A stretch of 7,325 nt of DNA from Patescibacteria group bacterium UBA6023 (lineage in GTDB: Bacteria; Patescibacteriota; Minisyncoccia; Phycocordibacterales; UBA6899), in the NCBI GenBank assembly GCA_002429425.1, contig DIZR01000014.1:4938-12262 (forward strand). The letters are read 5' to 3'. This document shows positions 1 through 5,760 of this stretch, piece by piece. The translations under genes were made by a program, and so were the position numbers. Numbering within the stretch: the first letter of the stretch is position 1; each line of letters opens with the position of its first letter. The notes beneath the pieces were generated by a model. The model saw nothing but the letters and a program-made list of their open reading frames with translations. It was not told the DNA's origin and searched no databases.

Positions 1-188
1 TCTTCTATTGTGTTGTTGGCTGAGTTCCAATCAGCAGGAACTGTCCACGTCGTCCCCGTTGTAAGAAAAATCACCGTTGTTGCTGCTTCTGCGTTATTTA
101 CCTTAAACAGGAAGGGCGTCAAATTAGAAAACGCCGAAACGACAACAAGCGCGAGAACGAAAAATTTTTTAATGAAATGAGACCACAT
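1..188 (-). CDS. Exported protein, N-terminal part only (glycine-rich surface protein-like)
   Basis: The gene starts at an ATG at 188-186 and runs off the left edge of the window, so only 62 residues are visible. They begin MWSHFIKKFFVLALVVVSAF: two lysines followed by a hydrophobic core, then a stretch to an A-E-A-A-like signal peptidase I site near residues 35-37 (NNAEA|ATTV). The mature part starts with a segment containing TTGTTWTVPADWNSANNTIE. From memory, this resembles the opening of large secreted glycine-rich proteins in Parcubacteria, which continue into Gly-Gly repeats. That is recall rather than a search, and the diagnostic repeats would lie outside the window. The product is therefore probably cell-surface or extracellular. 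It has its own TATAAT box just upstream and is separated from the pilus genes by a transposase remnant, so it is likely a separate transcription unit. Export is fairly sure; the family is tentative. Confidence 0.75.
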   Translation of the reverse strand, partial: MWSHFIKKFFVLALVVVSAFSNLTPFLFKVNNAEAATTVIFLTTGTTWTVPADWNSANNTIE

Positions 189-201
189 ACGCTTGATTAC
201 T

Positions 202-207
202 ATTATA
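202..207 (-). promoter_or_regulatory. Putative -10 box (TATAAT) of the exported-protein gene
   Basis: On the minus strand a perfect TATAAT lies 14 nt upstream of the ATG at 188. Counting seven bases from the last T puts transcription start near 195, leaving a leader of only about 7 nt, too short for a normal Shine-Dalgarno interaction. There is no good -35 at 16-18 bp spacing; the best match is GTGACG at a 19 bp spacing. Confidence 0.5.
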
Positions 208-282
208 CACTACAATCAATGATGTTCGTCACTCCTTATACCATCCTTACTTTTATGCTAAGTACTGTTCTAAAACGATTCT

Positions 283-765
283 TTATTCTAACAGCGCTTT
301 TGCAAATTCTTCATCTTCTTCCCTTCTTTGCGAAATTCCTTCCACCGCATTCTCAGTAAACTCCCAGTGTTCTTTGTTATTTCGGAAGCGATCAAGGATA
401 ATTCCTTTTACGCACATCTCTTCACCTTGATTATCGCCAAGATATTTATCCCAACTTGATATGACATACCTTTAGGCACCCAATGAATGCAAATATTCAA
501 ATTATTAACATAAGCGCTGACATGCAGTAGATATTCATCTGAATCAATGTGCACTGATTTGAATTTTCCTTGAAAGAGAGCTCCCGTTCGATGATGCTTC
601 TCATTAAAATAGCGCGGATAACCACCGCCAAGCTTTTGCATAAACTTCTCTATCCCTTTCTCCAAAATTTCCTCAAGAATAAAATGAAAATAATTCGGGT
701 TGAGACAGTACGCAATCATGTTCACCAACTTTTCCTTCGACTTGGTAGTCGAAGTACCAAGTAAC
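283..765 (-). pseudogene. Decayed Y1 (RAYT/IS200-like) transposase, 5'-truncated and frameshifted
   Basis: The main reading frame (to the stop at 408) encodes recognisable Y1 transposase sequence: AYCLNPN at the HUH region, then EKGIEKFMQKLGGGYPRYFN, which carries the tyrosine-containing helix, then RTGALFQGKFKSVHID and DEYLLHVSAYVNN. After about position 500 the homology moves to another frame, which reads SSWDKYLGDNQGEE, then CVKGIILDRFRNNKEHWEF, and ends in a Glu/Arg-rich tail with a stop at 285-283, as expected for this family's C-terminus. That frame has an in-frame TAA at 474-472. The HUH motif, expected as His-hydrophobic-His, reads Tyr-Phe-His (codons at 692-684), so a metal-binding histidine is lost. 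Roughly the first 70 residues of the usual protein are missing, and the remnant abuts the intact pilV-like stop codon. The enzyme is dead: truncation, frameshift, nonsense and active-site loss. Transposase identity rests on motif recognition and is strong. Confidence 0.85.
736..762. repeat. Two overlapping, mutually exclusive hairpins
   Basis: TTCGACT (736-742) pairs with AGTCGAA (747-753) around a TGGT tetraloop. Alternatively ACTTGGTA (740-747) pairs with TACCAAGT (755-762) around a 7-nt loop. Both stems are perfect, and they share bases, so only one can form at a time. The element sits just past the pilV-like stop codon, at the truncated 5' edge of the transposase remnant. No U-tract follows on the minus strand, so it is not a standard intrinsic terminator. 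RAYT/IS200-type transposases recognise hairpin DNA, so it may be a relic of their target or end structure. It may also be coding sequence of the old transposase. Confidence 0.6.
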
Positions 766-768
766 TTT

Positions 769-1407
769 CTAGAGCGTAAGTGTTCCTGAGGTGGTCTTGA
801 TGTTCCCATCCTGCGAGCCGTAGGTCGTATCAGGACAAGTCTTTACCCCCGTCGCCGCTCCACCGGACCAATCAGTCTGTATGCACACCTTATTTCTCCA
901 GCGTGAAATATATTGATTCGTCGAAAGAACATTTCCATTCGCGTTCCCCCACAATACGGTGACGGTCACTTTTTGCGTGGAGGGGTCATCGTTTGCTGAA
1001 TTATAGACATTCTCGATACTCCGTGCGGCATCACGACTTACGTTATCAACATAAAAGTAGCGTGTATATGCAACCCCATTTACCGTGATCACTTCATTGC
1101 CGGCATTATTGATATTCCATGTCCCCGTGGAAGAAGTCGCGTAATGAGGATTCGTGGAAGTTTTGGACAAAGAATATACGTTTTGCCACTTTTCATCCGA
1201 TGCGCTATTCACCGCTTCGAATGTTTCATTCATGAGATTGAGTGCAACATCTTTATCTCCCGCAAGCTTTGTTGCACTCAGTCCGACCAAACTTGCTTGG
1301 GCACCCAACGAAAGAATGATCGCAAGCACCGAAATAACAATAAGTACCTCAATAAGCAGAGAACCTCTTTGTGTGTGCATCGGAAATTGAGACGAAAAAG
1401 TTTTCAT
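769..1407 (-). CDS. Minor pilin, PilV/GspI-like prepilin
   Basis: This 212-residue type IV prepilin has a class III signal, TQRG|SLLIEVLIVISVLAI: cleavage after Gly15, Ser at +1, the conserved Glu at +5 (residue 20), then about 20 hydrophobic residues that form the inner-membrane anchor and assembly helix. The globular part is rich in Ser, Thr and Asn and carries two cysteines (C175, C191) that could form a C-terminal disulfide loop. The S-L-L-I-E-V opening and the position after a GspH-like gene suggest a PilV/GspI-type minor subunit, which in T4P and type II secretion helps form the fibre-initiating tip complex. The ATG at 1407 is preferred over M10. It lies 5 nt after the upstream stop, and a GGGGGTGA (1428-1421), able to pair with the anti-Shine-Dalgarno, lies 13 nt before it, though this is inside the upstream gene's last codons. 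The gene is intact despite the adjoining transposase debris. Pilin identity is sure; the subtype is inferred. Confidence 0.88.
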   Translation of the reverse strand: MKTFSSQFPMHTQRGSLLIEVLIVISVLAIILSLGAQASLVGLSATKLAGDKDVALNLMNETFEAVNSASDEKWQNVYSLSKTSTNPHYATSSTGTWNINNAGNEVITVNGVAYTRYFYVDNVSRDAARSIENVYNSANDDPSTQKVTVTVLWGNANGNVLSTNQYISRWRNKVCIQTDWSGGAATGVKTCPDTTYGSQDGNIKTTSGTLTL

Positions 1408-1412
1408 TGCAT

Positions 1413-1877
1413 TTAATATATCACCCCCAGTGCGGTTATGGTGTCTACAATGGTGTTGCCGTCACCAAGAACACTTACCGAGGTTGCTGTTGTTGTTCCT
1501 GCAATCCGACTAAAAATGATATCTCTCGTCGCCCCAGAAGTGGGGTCGGAAAACGTCACCCCACCTGGCGCAGTGGTCGTCGAATACACAATCTTCGTAG
1601 CATCGAGATAGTCCGTTGGAGTAGAAAATACTTCGTAATAATCATTTGTACTATTTACGACATGAACTCCCCACTTGAGTGTATTTTCACCATTTAGCGA
1701 ACGACTGCGCGCGTACTGCATATCCGAAATTAGCCCATTCGCAAAACTCTTCGTTTGAATATATACCGCAGTGCTCCGATAGTATTCAACACTCACGGAA
1801 CCGATGAGTGCGAGAATCGCAACAACAAGAAGTACCTCAATAAGTGAAAAACCTTTATGAAAATTATTGTGCATCAT
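1413..1877 (-). CDS. Minor pilin, GspH/FimT-like prepilin
   Basis: This 154-residue protein has a short leader, MMHNNFHKG, followed by FSLIEVLLVVAILALIG. The prepilin peptidase site is after Gly9, with Phe at +1 and Glu at +5 (residue 14). The helix continues into a segment containing ISDMQYARSRSLNGE, typical of GspH/FimT-type pseudopilins, where a Q-x-A-R-S-x-A/S stretch ends the N-terminal helix. The C-terminal part is beta-rich and cysteine-free. The frame stays open upstream to 2012, but that portion overlaps pilC and has no pilin character. The ATG pair at 1877-1872 gives a leader of the expected length, so I start there, 37 nt after the pilC stop. Only a weak TTGGTG precedes it, so translation may depend on coupling. 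It is predicted to act as a low-abundance subunit in the initiating complex with the PilV-like neighbour. Family is confident; the exact role is inferred. Confidence 0.87.
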   Translation of the reverse strand: MMHNNFHKGFSLIEVLLVVAILALIGSVSVEYYRSTAVYIQTKSFANGLISDMQYARSRSLNGENTLKWGVHVVNSTNDYYEVFSTPTDYLDATKIVYSTTTAPGGVTFSDPTSGATRDIIFSRIAGTTTATSVSVLGDGNTIVDTITALGVIY

Positions 1878-1914
1878 ATATTGAGGAACACCAACAAAGA
1901 TATCCGACCATTTA

Positions 1915-3135
1915 TTATGTGAAGTGTCCGACCAGCTGATAAATCGGCATGAGTATCGAAAACGCGATTGCTCCGACAAGGAGTCCCATGATAAGCAAAA
2001 GTCCCGGCTCAAGGATTGCAGTAAGATTTTTTAATTTATTATCCACCTCTTCTTCATAAAAATCCGAAAAAGTAATGAGAATCGCACTCAAAGAACCGGT
2101 TCGTTCTCCGACAACGATGAGGCTTATGAGCAGTCGCGGAAACAAATGAGGATATCTACCGAGTGCCTCCGAAATTGGCACGCCATTTTTTATTTCTAAC
2201 ATACTCGTCTTCAGTGCGTGCTCATACCGATCATTGCCAATGGTCCGCGATGAAAGTTCAAGTGATTCAACGGCAGACAAACCACCGTCCATCAAGCTTC
2301 CGAACGTACGCGTAAAACGTACGAGAGCGACTTTTTTTATCAGATCATTCGCAACAGGGATAAAAGAAAGCAACCAAAAAATAAATTTCTTCCCCGTACG
2401 TGTTGCTCGAAAATACACAAAGAACCAAGTAAGTCCGGCAAGAACAAAGAGATCGAGCAGATAGCTCCACGTAAGCGCATTTGAAAGTCCGAGAAAAATC
2501 TTTGTAATCAGTGGGAGCTCAACACCACTTGCCGCAAATGCCTTCGTGAGACGTGGGAGTACGAATATAAGCAAGAGCGCAACCACAATAGTTGCAGCAA
2601 TAAGGAGTATTGCGGGGTACATCAATGCGGACTTCACCTTGCTTCGAAGTGCGTATTCTTTCGAGAGATACTGCCCCAACTCAGCAAGCGTGCGATCAAG
2701 CTGTCCTGAAACTTCACCGGCTTGCAACATACCAAGAAATATCGGAGGAAACGCGTTCGCGTATGCACTAAACCCACTCGAAAGAGTCTGTCCACCCCGC
2801 ACTACTACTTGTACGTGTTGAAACATTTTTTTGAGAATCGACTTTTCTGCGTCAGCAATCAAAATATCAAGCGCCTCAACGACGGGAAGTCCCGCCTTGA
2901 TCATTGTCGCAAGATTACGTACCAGAAATAGTACATCAACGGGAGTAATGCGCTCAAAAAAAGTGAGAGAAATATCGAGCACTTTTTTATTTTGTGTTCC
3001 AATGTCTTCGATTGAAACGGGGGTGAGCTTACGTTTGAGTAAATACTGAACAACCTCTTCACGTTTTATCGCTTCGTACTCACCGTGCGTAATTGCACCC
3101 GTGTGATCATATGCTTCGTAAATAAAAATTGCCAT
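1915..3135 (-). CDS. pilC: Type IV pilus inner-membrane platform protein PilC
   Basis: This 406-residue protein has the full GspF/PilC architecture. An N-terminal soluble segment (YEAYDHTGAITHGEYEA, residues 6-22) leads into the first T2SSF domain (about 66-190), with LVRNLATMIKAGLPVVEALD and the repeat hallmark GEVSGQLDRTL (140-150). Membrane segments follow at about 168-194 and 219-242. The second T2SSF domain (about 269-391) has LVRFTRTFGSLMDGGLSAVE and the matching GERTGSLSAIL (343-353), and a last membrane helix spans about 376-398. Length and three-helix topology match the family. PilC sits in the cytoplasmic membrane, binds the PilB ATPase through its cytoplasmic domains and passes pilins into the growing fibre. 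The ATG lies 3 nt after the pilB stop with only a weak AAAGAA ahead of it, so translational coupling to pilB is likely. I see no defects. Confidence 0.96.
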   Translation of the reverse strand: MAIFIYEAYDHTGAITHGEYEAIKREEVVQYLLKRKLTPVSIEDIGTQNKKVLDISLTFFERITPVDVLFLVRNLATMIKAGLPVVEALDILIADAEKSILKKMFQHVQVVVRGGQTLSSGFSAYANAFPPIFLGMLQAGEVSGQLDRTLAELGQYLSKEYALRSKVKSALMYPAILLIAATIVVALLLIFVLPRLTKAFAASGVELPLITKIFLGLSNALTWSYLLDLFVLAGLTWFFVYFRATRTGKKFIFWLLSFIPVANDLIKKVALVRFTRTFGSLMDGGLSAVESLELSSRTIGNDRYEHALKTSMLEIKNGVPISEALGRYPHLFPRLLISLIVVGERTGSLSAILITFSDFYEEEVDNKLKNLTAILEPGLLLIMGLLVGAIAFSILMPIYQLVGHFT

Positions 3136-3138
3136 GGA

Positions 3139-4854
3139 TTATTCTTTAACAACGCGAAGTACTTCCTCGATGGTCGTTATTCCTTTTTCGACCTTATCCA
3201 AACCATCTTCAAACATGGTTACCATCCCATCTTTAATAGCTTTTTTACGCACTTCACCGACCGTCGCCTCGCGTAAAATGAGTTCGCGAATAGCATCAGT
3301 CACACGGAAAAGCTCGAAGATACCAACCTGACCCTGAAATCCCGTGCCACCACAAACATGACATCCACGACCATGATAAAACGTTTCCGGAACATTTTTT
3401 ACTGTTCCAGTCGCCAACTTAATCTGCGCCTTAATAAGATGAAGCATTTCGGGACTCTCCTTGTGAGATTCCGTACACGAGGTGCAAATACGTCGGACGA
3501 GACGCTGGGCAATAATGAGATTGACTGTCGATGAAAGGAGAAATGCCGGTGCACCCATGTCGAGAAGACGTGGTAATGCGGATGGTGCGTCGTTCGTATG
3601 GAGAGACGATAGCACCAAGTGTCCCGTCAACGCCGAATGCACCGCGATCTCCACCGTCTCATTATCACGGATTTCTCCAATCATAATGATGTCGGGATTT
3701 TGACGTAATAGTGCACGAAGACCGTTCGCAAACGTGATTCCCGCTTTCGGATTTACTTGCGTTTGATTGACACGCGAGAATTCATACTCGACTGGGTCCT
3801 CAATCGTAGTAATATTGACGCTCGGTACGTTCAGAATATGCAGTATCGCATAGAGTGTCGTGGTCTTGCCATGCCCCGTTGGTCCCGTCACCAGTATCAT
3901 GCCATGTGGTTTTTTGATCTCACTCAAAAGGATTTCGATTCCACTATCTGACATACCGAGATCTTTGAGCGTAAGTGGGCGCGCGCCACTCTTAAGAAGG
4001 CGCATCTCAACTTTTTCTCCATGAAAGACCGGCATAATATTCATACGCACATCGATTGATGAGCCATCGTCGCGCTCAAATCGAAAGCGCCCATCCTGTG
4101 GTATACGATGTTCGTCAATTTGGAGATTACCAAGAATTTTTACGCGTGCAACAAGAATGGGGGCAAGTACTTGAGGTAGACTTAATATTTCTTGCATAAT
4201 ACCATCGATACGAAAACGCACGAGAAGCTCGTGTTCAAGTGGCTCGAAATGAATATCTGATGTATTCAGACTTACTGCTTGTTCGATGATGTTATCAAGA
4301 ATACTCACAATCGATACCGCAGTGGCAGTCTTTGAAAGATCTTGCTCTTTGGCAATAGAAAGTGATTGTTCAATATTTTGTGAGATGATCTCATTAAACT
4401 CAAGCCCGACGTTTTGTTTGTAATGTTTCAGTCCATAACGGAGACTGGGGAGTGTCGTTAAGTACGGCTCGACCCATACATTAAGCTTTGCGCGCACGTA
4501 TTCGATCGTGTCGTAGTCAAAAGGATCAAGCATCGCAAGCTTTCCGATTCCTTTCTCTTTGTCATATGCAAACAAAACGATATTTTTTGATTTTGCATAT
4601 ATTTCCGGAATAAGATCAAGCACCTGTGGGTCAATCGTGACTTCTTCTTTTTTGAGATTCACCACTGGTGCCCCGTAGTAAGGACTGAGAAGTTCAGCAA
4701 AATAATCCTCGGGAACTTTCCCCTCCCCAATCAAAACATCACCAATCGACTGCCCGGAACGATGCGACTCATCAACGGCAGATGCAAAATCCTCGTCACT
4801 GACAAGTCCCGACTCAAGTAAGATCGATTTAAGTTTTTCCTGAGTGATGTGCAT
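3139..4854 (-). CDS. pilB: Type IV pilus assembly ATPase PilB
   Basis: This 571-residue GspE/PilB ATPase is numbered from the ATG at 4854. An MshEN-like N-terminal domain covers roughly residues 1-145. The N2 domain includes SDIHFEP (199-205) and RFRIDG (213-218). The catalytic core has Walker A GPTGHGKT (324-331), the Asp box TIEDPVEYE (350-358), Walker B NPDIIMIGEIRD (386-397, Glu394) and the His box TGHLVLSSLHT (410-420). Two CxxC pairs (C457/C460 and C498/C501) form the zinc-binding site typical of extension ATPases and absent from PilT, so this is the polymerisation motor. Walker A has His where most members have Ser, a tolerated position. The ATG is preceded directly by an in-frame GTG (4857), and a TATAAT box lies so close that the mRNA should be leaderless. 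It is followed 3 nt later by pilC. Confidence 0.96.
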   Translation of the reverse strand: MHITQEKLKSILLESGLVSDEDFASAVDESHRSGQSIGDVLIGEGKVPEDYFAELLSPYYGAPVVNLKKEEVTIDPQVLDLIPEIYAKSKNIVLFAYDKEKGIGKLAMLDPFDYDTIEYVRAKLNVWVEPYLTTLPSLRYGLKHYKQNVGLEFNEIISQNIEQSLSIAKEQDLSKTATAVSIVSILDNIIEQAVSLNTSDIHFEPLEHELLVRFRIDGIMQEILSLPQVLAPILVARVKILGNLQIDEHRIPQDGRFRFERDDGSSIDVRMNIMPVFHGEKVEMRLLKSGARPLTLKDLGMSDSGIEILLSEIKKPHGMILVTGPTGHGKTTTLYAILHILNVPSVNITTIEDPVEYEFSRVNQTQVNPKAGITFANGLRALLRQNPDIIMIGEIRDNETVEIAVHSALTGHLVLSSLHTNDAPSALPRLLDMGAPAFLLSSTVNLIIAQRLVRRICTSCTESHKESPEMLHLIKAQIKLATGTVKNVPETFYHGRGCHVCGGTGFQGQVGIFELFRVTDAIRELILREATVGEVRKKAIKDGMVTMFEDGLDKVEKGITTIEEVLRVVKE

Positions 4855-4862
4855 CACTATTT

Positions 4863-4868
4863 ATTATA
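4863..4868 (-). promoter_or_regulatory. Putative extended -10 promoter of pilB (TGGTATAAT)
   Basis: On the minus strand TGGTATAAT ends at 4863, combining a perfect -10 with the upstream TGn extension. The predicted transcription start is near 4856, within two or three bases of the GTG (4857) and ATG (4854) start codons. Extended -10 promoters do not need a -35, and I see no good one. This suggests pilB-pilC and the minor pilins can be transcribed independently of the upstream genes, as a leaderless message. Confidence 0.6.
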
Positions 4869-4903
4869 CCACAATCATGTTCAAAAAATACCTACAATCC
4901 CAC

Positions 4904-4931
4904 AACATCAGACGTACGACGTCAAGATGTT
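4904..4931. repeat. Imperfect inverted repeat between membrane-protein gene and pilB
   Basis: AACATC (4904-4909) pairs with GATGTT (4926-4931), and GACGT (4911-4915) pairs with ACGTC (4919-4923), around an ACG loop, with a 1x2 internal bulge. It lies about 18 nt past the stop codon of the membrane-protein gene and about 36 nt upstream of the pilB -10 box. On the minus strand the nearest T-run (TATTTTTTG) starts some 14 nt after the stem, so it fits a canonical terminator poorly. It could be a weak terminator, an RNA-stabilising 3' end or an operator. Confidence 0.45.
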
Positions 4932-4948
4932 CATGATATTATCAAAAA

Positions 4949-5611
4949 TTAAATATTCAGGAGCACATAAAGATGTAGGAGATCGAGAATAACATTTCCC
5001 CCGATGAGCACGATCGGAGTGGCAACAAGGAATGCAGGGAGAAGCGAGACTTTATCTTTCTTAAAAAACATAAGGTTGGTAATAGAAAAAAGTATCGCAG
5101 TAAGAAAGCCGAGCGGTATGAGTACCAAGACCCTTGGCCATCCAACAATGAGCATGAGGAGCAAGAGAAACTCTGGACCTTCTGCTTCAAAACTTTTTCT
5201 GCGCAAATTCCAAAATTTTATTATTGCGTAAAAAAGTCCCGAAACAAGGAACAACACCATAACACTCAGAAAGAATCGCCCGAGTGCATAATAGGCAAAA
5301 TATCCGAGTGGTCCATCAAAGTAATGACGTACATACTCAAGAATAGCCGGGAGTGGTGCCTCAGGTGGAAGCGGAGCGGCAAGAAGTGCGCGAGTAAAAT
5401 CACTTGACGTTGCCCATATATAATACTGCCCCCATGTCACAAAAATGGCATAAAAAATATGGAGTGCAATTACACCAACAACCAACGAACTATAAGAAAT
5501 GTTCTTCACCCAGAGCGGACGCAAAAAGCGTACGGCAACCACTACAAAAAATACTATCCACATTCCAAGTGCAATCGCATTGAGATGTGCAAAAATAAAC
5601 TGAAGCAACAT
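4949..5611 (-). CDS. Unrecognised multi-pass membrane protein in the pilus locus
   Basis: I do not recognise a named family for this 220-residue protein. Hydrophobic segments lie at about residues 12-30, 40-60, 105-133, 147-182 (possibly two helices broken by GWPR at 157-160) and 190-217, giving five or six membrane passes. A polar, proline-rich loop between the second and third (about 61-104) contains WGQYYIWATSSDF and APLPPEAPLP and may face outside. A basic NLRRKSFEAEGPE stretch (135-147) is probably cytoplasmic. It has no cysteines and no GxGD or paired catalytic aspartates, so it is not an obvious prepilin peptidase. From memory, Parcubacteria often have a similar uncharacterised protein beside pilB, which I cannot verify. 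The ATG at 5611 is chosen because a TATAAT box sits 7 nt before it; an in-frame ATG at 5662 would add 17 residues but overlap that promoter. Placement between pilins and pilB suggests a role in pilus assembly or anchoring. Confidence 0.75.
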   Translation of the reverse strand: MLLQFIFAHLNAIALGMWIVFFVVVAVRFLRPLWVKNISYSSLVVGVIALHIFYAIFVTWGQYYIWATSSDFTRALLAAPLPPEAPLPAILEYVRHYFDGPLGYFAYYALGRFFLSVMVLFLVSGLFYAIIKFWNLRRKSFEAEGPEFLLLLMLIVGWPRVLVLIPLGFLTAILFSITNLMFFKKDKVSLLPAFLVATPIVLIGGNVILDLLHLYVLLNI

Positions 5612-5618
5612 AAAAACT

Positions 5619-5624
5619 ATTATA
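5619..5624 (-). promoter_or_regulatory. Putative -10 box (TATAAT) of the membrane-protein gene
   Basis: A perfect TATAAT on the minus strand ends 7 nt before the ATG at 5611, which predicts transcription starting at or beside that codon. It lies just after the strong terminator, so it would restart transcription for this gene. A perfect 10-bp palindrome, GGTATATACC (5636-5645), lies 11 bp upstream and could be a regulator site or simply AT-rich chance. There is no clear -35. Confidence 0.5.
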
Positions 5625-5683
5625 CTCAAATTATTGGTATATACCACTTTGCCGAAGACCATCCCTAGTAAGAGAATAGATTT

Positions 5684-5725
5684 AAATTAAAACACCCGCG
5701 CTTTTATGCACGGGTGTTTTAATTT
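5684..5725 (-). terminator. Strong intrinsic terminator, structurally bidirectional
   Basis: AAATTAAAACACCCG (5684-5698) is perfectly complementary to CGGGTGTTTTAATTT (5711-5725), a 15-bp stem with a GC-rich core at the top and an A/T-rich base. The 12-nt loop can add two more pairs. On the minus strand the 3' arm supplies the T-rich tail (TTTTAATTT). On the plus strand the T-run is longer, so it would stop transcription in both directions. It lies about 36 nt after the stop of the second pilin gene and closes the two-pilin unit before the membrane-protein promoter. Confidence 0.9.
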
Positions 5726-5760
5726 TTACCGCGGACGATCCTCCGGAAAATTTATCCTCC

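Noticed and set aside
207..235. Tiny reading frame behind an AAGGAG on the minus strand upstream of the exported-protein gene
   Set aside because: A GTG overlapping the AAGGAG opens a frame of only about nine codons that ends in the TATAAT region. It has no proper spacing or similarity to anything I know.
736..762. Hairpin after the pilV-like gene as an intrinsic terminator
   Set aside because: No U-tract follows on the minus strand; the next bases are GGAAAAGTTGG.
1144..1416. Plus-strand open frames across the pilin, pilC and pilB genes
   Set aside because: They are antisense to well-supported genes, have biased composition and no recognisable domain; they are shadows of the minus-strand coding.
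1878..2012. Upstream extension of the GspH-like gene to an ATG at 2012
   Set aside because: The extra 45 residues lie entirely over the 3' end of pilC in another frame and look like shadow coding. The ATG pair at 1877-1872 gives a normal 9-residue prepilin leader.
4949..5611. Membrane protein as a prepilin peptidase (PilD/A24)
   Set aside because: It has no GxGD motif, no second catalytic aspartate in context and no zinc-binding cysteines. GGNVILD near residue 204 only superficially resembles the motif.
5459..5668. Plus-strand frame over the start of the membrane-protein gene
   Set aside because: It is antisense to a hydrophobic coding region and its translation is Lys/Asn-rich without domain features.
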